NCBI RefSeq assembly: GCF_003185655.1
Contig: NZ_QHJQ01000005.1
Span: 220,794-284,793, forward strand
DNA from: Coraliomargarita sinensis
GTDB taxonomy: Bacteria > Verrucomicrobiota > Verrucomicrobiia > Opitutales > Coraliomargaritaceae
Length of the DNA: 64,000 bases
Direction of reading: 5' to 3'
The notes below the pieces were generated by a model. That model had not been told where the DNA came from. It saw only the letters and a program-made list of their open reading frames with translations, and made no database searches. This document shows positions 16,944 to 29,000 of this stretch, in pieces (within the stretch, counting starts at the first letter, position 1; the number at the start of each line of letters is the position of its first letter). The position numbers were made by a program, and so were the translations under genes.

Positions 16944-19553
16944 TCAGCGTGCACCCAGCTTCCATTCACGAATAAAGTTCGCCCAAGCCGTCTCCAAGCT
17001 CGAGCTTTCTCCCAACGCCTTAAAGATCATCGAACGGTGGAAGGCGATTCCGGACCTGACCAAATGGAGACTCGACTCAGGGTGCCCCGACCAGGAGGGG
17101 TCCTCATCGAGCGGACATTTTTTTATAATCCGCTCAATCCAGGCGGACAGCTTGGGGCCGACACACCAAATTACGGAATCATTGGCCGCTACTTCGCGGA
17201 ACAATTTTGGTGTCTGGTATTCGATGACTGGATGATTGTCGGTGTTGACGGGATACAGGTCAAAGAGCGTTCCCGCTTCGGATAAATTTCCGGCGTAGAA
17301 GAAGGGTATTGATTCGGGCTCGGCTCTCACCATGTCCGGCACCGTCATCGACCAGTGTAAGCCCCGGACCGCATTCAGCATAACATTACGGTTGCCATCG
17401 GCAGGTACCGGGAACGGAACTGCCTCTCGGCGTGCGATCAAAGCGACTTTTTCTTCTCCGGGCACAAAATTGTTCCGCCACATGGTGACGTCGCCGAAGA
17501 CTTCCAGCATTGTCTTCGCGATTACTCCAAACTCGTATTCGGTCAACTGATACATAGGCAGCCACTGCACGAACACGCCGTCCGGGTTCAGGCTTTCCAG
17601 TACCGATTTGTAGTGGTCTTTTGAGTACAAGCTACCCGCACCTCTCCGATAGGGTAAAAACAAGTCCGCGTTAATCATATCGAAGCGTTCGTTGCTTGCC
17701 ATGAGATAGTGGCGACCGTCCTCAATCCGCACCTCGGAGCGTGGGTCCGTGAACAAGCCGCCGGTCATCGTCGGAGGGATCCATTTTTTTGAAGCTTCCA
17801 CCACTGCAGGTGTCAACTCACAGGTGACGACCCGCTCAATGCTGGGAAACCGTTCATCGAGTGCGGCACCTGCCGAGATGCCCGTGCCAAGCCCGATGAA
17901 AAAGACGCTCTTCGTGTCCGGAAAGAGATAAAGCGGGATGCGGGATTGGTTCGCCTGTTCTTCAAAAGCGGCGGTAGAGCCCAATGCGTAGGAAGAGTTG
18001 ACCAGCACCGCCCGATGCCCGTTGGCTTTCTCGATTGCAGATACGGTACAGCCACTTTCCTCCCAGACCTCCAGTATTTTGGCAGGCTTCTCCCGGGAGG
18101 TTTGCGCGATGACAGGTAGATCGGAGGAGTCGAAAACCGTGAAGAGCATGACCAGCGCTGCAAATCCAATGAGCCGTAAAGCTACACCCGAAATCTTCCA
18201 TCCGACCGGCAGCAAAATGGCCACAATTAGATAAACTGCGGTTAACATTTGCTGCGTTCCCCACATGCCCCAATTCGGCAGCAAGATAAATCCGCAGACC
18301 ACCGAGCCCGTGATCGCTCCGACGACATTGATGGCCAGAAGCTTGCCGAGCATTTCTCCGGGCACACGCATATTGCGCTCGGCTACCTTCATTAAGAACG
18401 GAAAAACCGTACCCAATAGAATACAGACTGCACCGATACCTCCAAACCCCATCTTGACGAGATCCCGGATATAATCGCCCCAGGCATCGATGTCCTCAAC
18501 CGGCTTAAGCCCATCGGTCGCATGCATTAACATGCCGGGGCCAAAAATGAGCAGGACCCCGCCTGATGTTGCTAGAATGCCCAGTATCAGCAGTGGCCGT
18601 CTGACCGTACGGGACAGGTATGAACTGATACACGCACCGATCGCCAGGCAGACCAGAACAACCGCAAGAATGATGGCGTAGGAATAAACTGAATTCTCGT
18701 GCACTTGGGCGAAGATTCTCATCCAGACCACTTCCAGGGCCAGAACGACAAAACCGGAAAAGAAACAGAGCAGTGATAGCGGTAATGTCCCGAAGCGGGA
18801 AGTGGGGGCCGCATCAGTCTTTTCACCAGTCTTCGATTGATCCGGGGGCGGATTCGTCACGGATGCGCTTTTGCCCGAAATCTTCCATGCCCAAATCCCG
18901 ACACCGATTGAGATTGATAAAGCCAGCGTGTAACTAATGCCAAAGCCGAATGAGGGCACCCAAATAAACGCCGCAAACAAGACGCCGAGCGCGGCCCCAA
19001 AAGTATTGATCCCGTAAAAGAATGAAGCAGTCCGCCCAAAACGACTCCGTTCACGAATCATGACCTGGCCGATCGCCGGTATCGTTCCTCCCATGCAAAA
19101 AGAGGCGGGAAAGACCAGAACCGCTGCCAGACCAAATTTGACACACATAAGCCAGAACTCTGCCGAGACGGACTCGTAGAAGAATGGATAGATGGCTCTG
19201 AACGCATAGAGAATGCCGAAATAGGCCAATGCGGCCAATGCGATACCAAACTCGAGGCGTGCGTAGAGCTGCATCGGCTTGGCGCTCGCACCGGCACGCC
19301 GACCCCACCACCAACTGCCAGCTCCGAGGCCAGCGAAAAATGCGGCAAGCGTAATCGAGGCCGCCTGAGCGGTGTTGCCGAAAAGAAAGCCCAACTGCCG
19401 CATCCAAAGGAGTTGATAGACGAGACTGGCAAAACCGGAAAGGAATACCATGCACATGACGGCAAGCGTCATTGACGTATCGCTTTGCTGCCCGCCAGGC
19501 TCCGACCGCTTTTCTTTTGTGCTGCGCTTTGGTTGCTGAGTCATCGTTTTCAA
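16944..19553 (-). CDS. Polytopic membrane protein fused to a spermidine-synthase-like domain
   Basis: 869 residues. The first ~480 residues hold about 14 hydrophobic helices, starting with FLSGFASLVYQLLWMRQLGFLFG, a signature of membrane-fused SpeE-like proteins. Residues ~540-800 form a Rossmann methyltransferase-like fold, with GLGTGISAGAAL as the nucleotide loop, CELTPAVVEASKKW and FDMINADLFLPYRRGAGSLYSKDHY. Canonical spermidine synthases have acidic residues of the type D-x-x-D-P after the fourth strand; here the segment is NADLFLPY, so polyamine synthesis is uncertain. Related proteins are common and functionally uncharacterised in environmental bacteria. It sits between the GH2 operon and the giant gene, divergent from the latter. 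An inner Met (fourth residue) is an alternative start. Confidence 0.85.
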   Translation of the reverse strand: MKTMTQQPKRSTKEKRSEPGGQQSDTSMTLAVMCMVFLSGFASLVYQLLWMRQLGFLFGNTAQAASITLAAFFAGLGAGSWWWGRRAGASAKPMQLYARLEFGIALAALAYFGILYAFRAIYPFFYESVSAEFWLMCVKFGLAAVLVFPASFCMGGTIPAIGQVMIRERSRFGRTASFFYGINTFGAALGVLFAAFIWVPSFGFGISYTLALSISIGVGIWAWKISGKSASVTNPPPDQSKTGEKTDAAPTSRFGTLPLSLLCFFSGFVVLALEVVWMRIFAQVHENSVYSYAIILAVVLVCLAIGACISSYLSRTVRRPLLILGILATSGGVLLIFGPGMLMHATDGLKPVEDIDAWGDYIRDLVKMGFGGIGAVCILLGTVFPFLMKVAERNMRVPGEMLGKLLAINVVGAITGSVVCGFILLPNWGMWGTQQMLTAVYLIVAILLPVGWKISGVALRLIGFAALVMLFTVFDSSDLPVIAQTSREKPAKILEVWEESGCTVSAIEKANGHRAVLVNSSYALGSTAAFEEQANQSRIPLYLFPDTKSVFFIGLGTGISAGAALDERFPSIERVVTCELTPAVVEASKKWIPPTMTGGLFTDPRSEVRIEDGRHYLMASNERFDMINADLFLPYRRGAGSLYSKDHYKSVLESLNPDGVFVQWLPMYQLTEYEFGVIAKTMLEVFGDVTMWRNNFVPGEEKVALIARREAVPFPVPADGNRNVMLNAVRGLHWSMTVPDMVRAEPESIPFFYAGNLSEAGTLFDLYPVNTDNHPVIEYQTPKLFREVAANDSVIWCVGPKLSAWIERIIKKCPLDEDPSWSGHPESSLHLVRSGIAFHRSMIFKALGESSSLETAWANFIREWKLGAR

Positions 19554-19639
19554 GCTGGCAATAGATCATTGAGTCCGCTTTCTGGGAAGGGAATTTATCC
19601 GCAATGTCATCGCTGTCCGATCACGTTTGAATGGATGCC

Positions 19640-19661
19640 ATTTTCAAGCATTCGAATGAGA
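19640..19661. promoter_or_regulatory. 22-bp motif, copy 2 (possible operator)
   Basis: Begins ATTTTCAAGCATTC and matches 20 of 22 bases of 9971-9992. Its right half contains the perfect palindrome CATTCGAATG (19649-19658). It lies 87 bp before the start of the - strand membrane gene and 375 bp before the giant gene. Confidence 0.3.
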
Positions 19662-19909
19662 AGGGTCCTCCATGTTTTCAGGGCATACTTTCACTTTGTC
19701 GTGATTGATGAAATCGCATCGGCCCGGGTAGCAGATCTGGAGGGAACGCAGGCTATATCCGTAGGACCTCACGATTTCGTTTCTTCGGCCACCGTGTAAA
19801 ACAATCGTAAATTGTAAGTCTGTATTCATGTGCCCATACTTATTCAATTATCGTAATTGGGTGGTATGCCCCATATTATAAGGCTCTTAGGTTGAGGACG
19901 CCTCTTCAG

Positions 19910-19929
19910 CCTGTCCTTATAAGTACAGG
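19910..19929. promoter_or_regulatory. Imperfect 20-bp palindrome upstream of the giant gene
   Basis: CCTGTCCTTATAAGTACAGG is symmetric in 18 of 20 positions, centred on CTTATAAG, and lies 107 bp before the ATG at 20036. Its size and symmetry suit a dimeric regulator. It could equally form a short hairpin in the leader RNA. Confidence 0.35.
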
Positions 19930-20035
19930 AAGGGCCAGTGAATAAGATTTGTTTATACGCCCGGACAAAACACTAATGCCCGATATTGCCGTGCATTTTA
20001 GCCTCTACGACGTGCGGTAAGATTCACACCCCCTA

Positions 20036-23000
20036 ATGAATATACAGTGTTACCCATTGTCTGCTGTTTCAGCCCTGAAAAAGGCGAGACAGACCACTTT
20101 AACGCTAGGCCTATTTGCTGCCTCTTTTCTGGCCTTCGCTACATCGGCGAATGCCCAGGTGCCCGACCTGACAGCGGGCGGGGAGCCCACGGATAGCGAG
20201 TATATTAATCTCGGCCCAACCGGCATGGAAGGCTGGATTTATAACAAGGGCTCAGGCAAGCTGAATGAGACAGTCGATGCGCGTCAGATTCTAGTGACGG
20301 CAGTGGATGCCGGTTCGCCGGCCGACGGCATTCTTGCGGTGGGCGATGTGATACTCGGGGCCGACGGTACTGGGGCCAGTCCGGTAAGTTTCACTTCGGA
20401 TGCCCGTAAAGCCTTAGCCTATGCAATCGATGATGCCGAGGGCAATAATCCGGCGGTGTTAAAATTGCTTCGCTGGCGGTCCGGGGTGACGACCGAGGTG
20501 TCGATCACGCTTGAGTATCTGGGCGGGAGCTACAGCGCAACCGCGCCGTACAATTGCCTCAAGTCGGCGGCAATTCTGGAGAAGGGGATCGAGTACATCA
20601 TGAACAACGTGACCGATACCGGGTATGGTGGTTTTGCCCCGACGGTCCTGTTGGCGGCCAATGATCCCGCCAACCCGGACAATGCGGCACGGCAGGCGCG
20701 TGCCCAGGCGGAGGCCTACGAACTCAATCTGACTCAAGACGAAATCGACGACATGGAGTCCAATGACCTGACCCGTTCGATTGGCAAGCCGTGGAATATC
20801 GGGCCTGCATTGATTACGCAGGCCGAGTATTATCTGCAGACAGGCGACAGCACCGTGCTGCCGTCAATTCGGGCGAGGGCGGTCCAAATCGCGAATGCTC
20901 AGAGCATGTTCGGTACAATGGGGCACCACTACTCACTGCCCGGTCCGAACGGTGAACTTAATCAGGCCTACGGCATAGGCTACGGCCCGGTGAACAATGC
21001 AGGCATGCCGTGCTTCCTCGGTCTGATCCTGGCCGAGAAGTGCGGGCTGACCGACCAGCGGATTCTGGACGGCATCGCACGTGCGGCGAAATACTTTCAA
21101 TACTACGCCGACCTCGGCACCGTACCCTACGGTGAGAACAAGGAAACCGGCTCGATTGCCAACAACGGCAAGTCGGGACTCAACGCCATCGCGCTTGGTA
21201 TGTTGAGCGGCTACGAACATCAGGCAAAGTATTTCAGTAAGATGTCTGTGTTTGGCGCCAGCGAGCGGGATGGTGGTCACACCGGTCCGTTCTTCAATCA
21301 CCTCTGGACGCCGCTGGGTGCCAACTTTGGTGGCCAGGATGCACTGGTGAACTACTTTCAAACCACCAGTTGGTTGTATGACCTGCAGCGACGCTGGGAC
21401 GGTGACTTCGTCTATCACCCTTATTATCAGAACGGCGGAATTTCCGACAATTGGGGCCAGGGCCACAAACCGTCCTGGACCACGCTGCTGACCTACGCCG
21501 CGCCACTCAAGCAAATCCATATTACCGGCAAGAGCGCCGCTGCGGCCCAGGTCCTCGATGCCACCGATATCGCACACATTGATTTTGCCAAAACCTATGA
21601 TCCGACGACCCGCACAACTACAGAGCTAATCGAGGACTTGAAGTCGCCTTTGCCGCAACTCCATTGGAGCGCGAGTTCGGAGATCGGGACGAACCGGACA
21701 GCCGACCATGCCACCATTTTGCCGACGCTTATCGATATTGCGCAAAACAGCACGGTCTATGCCGAGCGTCACGGTGCGATTTTTGCCCTGGGCCAGATTG
21801 CGGATGACAGCACCGCCCCGGTGCTGGCCGGCCTCTGTAGTGATCCTGACAGCAAGGTCCGCTACATGGCGGCCAATTCATTGAATAAACTGTCGCTGGC
21901 GGCCAAGACCGCGGAGGTGGCCACGATTGTCAATGGGCTGGTGGCGAACGATCGGCCGGTCTTGCCGCTTGATCCTGAAAACCCACTGCATGTCGAAAAG
22001 CAGGCTTTTGCCAGCCTGCTGTTTGACGGCAATAACGGGATCTGGGGTGGCACTCGTGTTGATACGGCAGACCGTAATTTGCTCTATCCAGCCTTCCGGA
22101 TCCTTGCAACGGCGCCGATGGGGGTGACCGCTCGTGTCCCAACGATGAGTGTGGCACCGTATCTGACCAAGGCGGATGTGGACGCATTGGCTGATGTCTT
22201 GGTGGATGTGGCGTATTACCAAGTGCCGGCAGAAAACAGTTACTCTCAGAGGGCTGACGCGATTACGGCAATGCGGACCCATAACTATGCAGATGGGGTT
22301 CCTGTCGCAATCAGGGCTTATGGTGAGGTGACCAAAAACCATGGCATGTTTCTGACCGAGCTGGAGAACTACGCCGCTTCGTCGCTGTTGGTGAATCCGG
22401 ATCCCCAGGTCATCGAGTTCTGTAAGCAATTAGTGAGCACTGAAGACCCTTACTTTTTCGGCCAAAAGTACCATGAGGCGGCTCAAGCGGTTCTTGATGC
22501 GATCGCTGCGGACCAACTTCCCGAGCAAGTCGTACCCTTCAAGAGTGTCGACTGGGTGTTTGCGGATCAGCCATCACTGACTCTTCCGGCCACCAGTACG
22601 GTGCTACGGGTGCAGTCGAGCGACTTGGCTAAGGGCACGCCTTATTACACCTGGCGTAAGGTGCACGGGGCAGGAGAAGTCAGCTTTGCTCCGAACGGTA
22701 CCGCTGAGGCCAAGGATACTACGGTCCTGTTCGACGGCACGGCCGGTGTTTACACTTTTGAAGTCACCATGGCCGATGAAAAAGGTCTGACCGAGGCCTA
22801 TGGCACGGTGACTGTAACTCTCAATGAATCCGGAGGTAGCCTGCCAGCGAACACCGCGCCGACCGCTAACGCGGATTCGATAACGGCCGGGCAGGGCACG
22901 CCGACGCAGCTCACCCTGACAGGTTCGGACCCGGAAGGCCAGGACCTGATCTACAAAGTGCTCGACGGCCCGTCCAATGGCTATCTGACCGGTACCGCTC

Positions 23001-26000
23001 CGGACCTTGTCTACACTTCGGACCTCGCCTATACGGGTGCAGACAGCGTCACCTTTGAGGTGATGGATACCGAGGGCTTACTCTCGGCTTCAGCAACGGT
23101 CAGCATTACGGTAAATGCGGTCACTGATGTTGGTCTCGCGATCTACGAGCCCTTCGATTACCCGACGGGCGGATTCAATGGCTCATCAAGTGTCAATGAG
23201 ATTGGTCTGGACGGCAGTTGGACAGCACAAGCCAACATGGACATAGTCGGTGGTTCGCTCAACTACGGCTCACTGGTTACGAATGGTAGCGCACTCAGCG
23301 CATCGGACTCGATCCGGTCGCACGCCGCATCGCGAGCCATTAGTCCGACAGCTCTTGCAGGTAACGGTTTGCTGGATGATGGGGCCACCCTTTGGTTCAG
23401 CGCGATGCTGGGGCACCCCGGCATGGTTGATCAAATCTACATGGCTTTGGCGAATGATCAGCTTTCCAACTCCGCCGACAATCACTACATCGTCGATGAT
23501 GGCGCACAACTGGGATCCGGTTTGGGGGTTTGGCTTGATAAATCCGAAGTGAGGGCCACGCATTTCCGGGATTCCTCGCAAGGTGGGCAAGTTGCGGGTA
23601 CCTGGACGAGCCAGTATGGCGCTATCAAGTCCGGTGTGCAGCGCTTGGTGGTTGGTAAGATTAACTGGGGAGCAAACTCCGACACGATTGAAATCTATCT
23701 GCCATGGGAAGATTTGATCCTTCCATCAGCGCCGAGCTCGACGCTGACGGTTGATGTCGACCAGTCGACTTTCGACACCCTGACCTTTTCGCGTAACGGG
23801 ACACCCTTGATCGATGAGATTCGCTTCGGATCAAATTATCAGAGCGTAATTCAGGGCACGGTCGCTATGGTGCCGGACACCAGCGCACCGACGCCGGATC
23901 CGATGACCTTCGCGGTCGCACCGACGCCGATAAGCTCGTCGTCGATCACCATGACGGCTACCACTGCATTCGACCTCAATGGAGTGGAGTACTATTTCAC
24001 TTGCACAGCCGGCGGTGGCAATGACAGCGGCTGGCAGGACAGTAATGTTTATACGGATAGCGGCCTGACCCCGGGTGTCGAATACAGCTACACGGTTAAG
24101 GCTCGCGACAAGCAACCGGCCGGCAATGCGACAGCTGCTTCCGGTGTGGCGTCTGCAACGATTCCCGTTGGGGGCACTGTACCGGATCTGGTGGGTATCG
24201 AGCAGTCTTCGGCCGAGGACCTTTTGGGCTTAGCAGAACTTAGCGTGGGTACGATCACTGACGCATCGGCGTACAGTCTGACGATTCCTGCCGGACATGT
24301 CTTAAGCCAGACTCCAGCCGCAGGAAGCACCGCCGCCTATGGTTCTGCTGTGGATCTTGAAATCTCCATCGGGCAGGACCCCGCGCTCCCGACCCTCGCA
24401 TCTGTGGACATCGTCGATGACCAATCCGGCGGACCGGTTGTGATCAATACAGCGATGACCTATACTTTGACCTTCAGTGAAGACATTGATGCGGCGACGC
24501 TTGATGCAGCCGACTTTGTGAACGTCGGCGATGTCTCGGTCACGATCGGGACAATCACTGAGACCTCGCCTGGTGTGGTTACAGTTGACGTCACTCCAAC
24601 CAGCATCGGCCTGCTGCGTTTTGCGGTCGCCCAAGGAGCGTCCATCCAGGATGCCCAGGGCGATGCATTCAACTCAGACCGCGCGACCATCGATGACACG
24701 GTGATCACCGTGAACCTGACAGACGAGGTTGTGCCCGACGTTGTGGGTTTGGCGCAGACCACGGCGGAATCCGATATCGTAGCCGCCAACCTGGTGGTCG
24801 GCACGGTGAACAATATTTACGACGAACTTGTACCGGGCGGTGACGTAATCAGTCAGGATCCAATTGGTGGTAGCAGCATTCCCGGGCAGTCGCCTGTGGA
24901 TCTGGTTGTTTCACTCGGACCTCCGCCCGACACCACCGGACCGGTGGTCGTCTCCACTGACCCGGCCGATGCCGCCTACAACGTAGAAGCGAATGCGAAT
25001 CTCCATGTCACCTTTGACGAAGATGTTTTCACCAATTCGGGAAATATCGTGATTCGTAACCTTACGGACGGTGGTGACGTGATCATTTCAGTAACGGACA
25101 CCGCTCAAGTGTCAGCTTACCTGAACGTACTGACCATTGATCCGGCAGAGGATTTGGTCGGTGGCAAGAGCTATGCCGTCCGCATTGCCAGTGGTGCCGT
25201 TGTGGATGCCTCGGGCAATGAATACGCCGGGATTAATGACAACTCGGTCTGGAACTTCTCGACCTCTCCGACTGGCTTGGAAACCACTCTCTTAGAGGAG
25301 GACTTTGAAGCACCTGATGTTGCTGCCTACGCCGAGGGTACCACACCGGCTAACTGGGTGCGTGCGGATCAGGGCTTTAATGCGTCCAGGCACGGTCTGT
25401 CCGACAAGGCCGGGGGAGACTTCAGTGCCGCTGACCCGAACCATCAAGCTTACGCCTTCCGCTACGGAAACTCAGGTATTACAACGGCAGAAGGTGCGCT
25501 GAAGGCGATTGAAGAAGGCGACACCTATGAGATTTCATTCGATGTCGTGCGTGATGACGGTGCGAACTCGGGTACGCCTTACGATGCTAGGTTGATTGCG
25601 TATACTTTGGGTGACCCTCGTAACGATTGCAGAACTTCGGATCCGGGAATTGAACTGATGGCGGTGACCGGAGATGCGCGTACTGACGGTCTCTTCTCGA
25701 CCGTAGTCTTCAACTACACCGTTGCCGCAGGTGACCCCGCAATCGGTATGGACCTGACACTTCGCATCAAGGGCGCCAGCACCAGCGCCATTATCGACAA
25801 TGTGAGCGTCAAGACCATTACCAATCCGAACGAACCGGATCAGGTGCCGCCGGCGGTGGCCTCGCTGACTCCGAACGACGACGCCGAGAACGTCCCGGTG
25901 ACTGATAATTTAAGAATCGTCTTCGACGAGGATATCGCCGTCGGCGCGGGTAACATCACGATCAAGAATCTGAACAATGGTTCTGAAACCGTGATCAATG

Positions 26001-29000
26001 CGATCGATGGAAACCAGGTTCTTCTCATCGGGGATACGCTGGAGATCAACCCGGAAGAGGACTTGGACTCTCTGACCTTCTACTCGGTGCAAATTGAGCC
26101 GGGAGTGATCACCGACCTCGCTGGTAATGGCTACGCAGGTATCTCCGACGACATTAGCTGGACATTCAATACAGGCGAAACCAGCGATAGCGTGGCACCG
26201 GGCATCCTTGCTCTGAGCCCGGGTGATGGGGCGTCCGGTGTCTCCTACCGGACAAACCTGACTTTGACCATGAATGAAAATGTGGTCGTCAATGCCGGCA
26301 ATATTACCCTGAAGAATCTGACCGATTCAACTCAGGTGGTGATCGATGTTAAAGATTCGAGCCAGGTGTCCGCAGCAGGTCCCGATGTGACCATCACCCC
26401 GGCCAACTACTTTGCTGAAGGTAAGAATTATGCCGTGCAGATCGATGCCGGCGCCATCCTCGACCTTTCCGGGAACCCCTTTGCCGGGATTGCCGATGAT
26501 ACGACCTGGAACTTCAGTATTTCCGCCAACAATCCTCCGGCAGTCGCGACGCTCAATCCTGCGGATGAATCGGTCAATGTCGACATTGCCACCAACCTGG
26601 TGGTGACCTTTGATGAGGACATTGCCGCGGGTACCGGCAATCTCACGCTGCGTAATGTGAATACTTCCAGTGACTTGTTGATCGATGTGAATGACGGCAC
26701 TCAAGTAACAATAAGCGGGGCGACATTGACCATCAACCCGGCCTCAAATCTGGCGGAAGCGACCAACTATGCGATCCTGATCGATGCTGGAGCCGTAGAG
26801 GACCTGGCGGGCAATTCCTTCGGTGGTATCACCAGTGAAGCGACTTGGAACATCGCCACCGGTGTCAGCCAGGTGGGGCTTGCTTTCAGTGATGACTTCG
26901 AAGTCGCTTCGGGTTCACCCGATGTCGATGCCAGTGGCAGTGGAGGGGACACCTCCAAGCAAACTGGCCCCAACTGGGTTCGTGCCACACAAGCCTTTGG
27001 TTCCGATCGACATGGTATCGTTGACGAAAGCAGTAACCAGTTCACGGATCCGGGAGGCGAGCAGGCCTATGCCTTCCGCTACACGAATTCAGGCATTACG
27101 ACCGTGGAAAGTGCGATCGGCACCTTGCAGAGCGGTAAGATTTACCGCGTTAGTTTCAACGTCGTCGGAGACGGCTATAACAACGGTGGAGCCTATAATG
27201 TCGGTCTGGTGACCTTCGCCCCCGGAGCCTCTCGAAATGACGTAAGCGGCATGGGCAACGGCACCTCCATGGTGCTGGCCACCGCCAGTGGCGACTATAC
27301 CGGAACAGCCTATCAACTGGTGAGCTTCGAATATATTTCGGATGGTTCCTCGGATGCCGCGGTTCAGGGGCATGACCTCGCGATACGTCTCGATGGAGCG
27401 ACCACGACGGCCAACATCGACAATGTTCAGATCACGATTAACGACGCCCCGAACGACGTAGTGGCGCCGACACTTGCGGGCTCGGACATCGTGGATAACC
27501 AGTCAGGTGGCCCCATACTCACCAATACCCCGGTTACCTACACGGTAACCTTCAGTGAGGACATGGACGCCGCGACTGTCACAGCTGCTGACTTCAGCAA
27601 TGCCGGTACCGCCGCCGTTACGATCGGATCCGTTTCCGAACCGGCTCCCGGGGTCTTCAGTATCGAGGCAACCCCGACTACTGAGGGGACTTTGCAAATG
27701 CAGGTTTCAGCTGGGGCCGTACTGGATGATTTGGCGGGCAATGCGCTCGACACCACTTCAGCAATTGCCGACGACACCACCATCACAGTGGATGCGCCAA
27801 ATAATCCACCCGTGGCGCAGAATGATTCCGTGAGCACGAATGAGGATACGCCTGTTGCCATCACACTCGTGGCGACAGATGCCGACAGCGATCCGCTGAC
27901 TTACGCTGTAGTCACGCCTCCGAGCAACGGTGTCCTGACCGGAACCGCTCCGAATTTGACCTACACGCCGAATTCGGCCTTCTCCGGTTCCGACAGCTTC
28001 ACTTTCAAGGCGAACGACGGCACGGTGGATTCTAATACCGCGACGGTTAGCATCACGGTGAATGCCGGACCGGCAAATAATGCTCCGGTCGCTTCCGATG
28101 ACTCGGTCACGACCGACGAGGATGTCTCGGTCGCCATCGCTCTTGTCGCGACGGATGCGGACAGCGATCCGCTGACTTATTCGGTCGAAGCTGCGCCGAC
28201 TAATGGTACGTTGACCGGAACGGAGCCGAATCTGACGTACACCCCGGATGTTGGATACGCCGGTTCGGATAGCTTCACCTTCAAAGCCAACGACGGTACG
28301 GAGGATTCCAACATTGCCACGGTCAGCATTACCGTGAATGCCGCGCCCGTTGAAGGTGTGGTCTTTGCCGACGATTTTGAAGCAGGAGCCAATCCATACG
28401 GTGGCACCACTGCTGATGTGGCGAGCTACAATCTCAACAATACCAGCAAGTCGGCCAATACCGCGCTGTGGGTGCGCTCCAGTGACGGGTTTGGTTCTGA
28501 TCGGAACGGTCTCATCGATGAGATTGAAAATAGTGGACTCAACTTTACCGATCCGGTGGGTGAACAGGCCTATGGCTTCCGCTACACTAATTCAGGCGTG
28601 ACCACTGCCGAGGGCATCCTCGGTGCACTCACCAACGGCACTACCATCGATGTCAGCTTTGACGTGGTCATGGATGGGCACAACAGTGGCACGGCTTACG
28701 ATGCGCTACTGTTACTTTTTGATCCCGGTGCCAATCGAAGCTCGTTGCAATACGGCGAAAAGGGGAGTTCCGCGGTGCTTGCACGGGCCACCGGCAACGC
28801 AACGGGTGACGGCAGCTATACTACGATCACCTTCAGCTATGTGGTCGGTGATCCTGTCGTCGATAACGATGGCGATGGGGGAGTCGTTGATTCCGCCTGG
28901 CTTGCCACTCTGATCGGCAAAGACATTGCGCTTCGTTTCGATGGTGCCACGACCTGTGCGAATATCGACAATGTTGAAGTATCGATTACCTCTGAAGGGG

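Larger units (their letters stand above)
19554..20035. other. 482-bp divergent intergenic region upstream of the giant gene
   Basis: No gene seen. It must carry promoters for the membrane-SpeE-like gene (-) and the giant gene (+). Notable items are the second copy of the 22-bp motif (19640-19661), containing the perfect palindrome CATTCGAATG, and an imperfect 20-bp palindrome at 19910-19929. No obvious sigma-70 -35/-10 pair or Shine-Dalgarno site lies next to the giant gene's ATG. Confidence 0.6.

Noticed and set aside
19644..19847. 67-residue open frame on the - strand before the giant gene
   Set aside because: No motif, no ribosome binding site, and it overlaps the likely promoter region.
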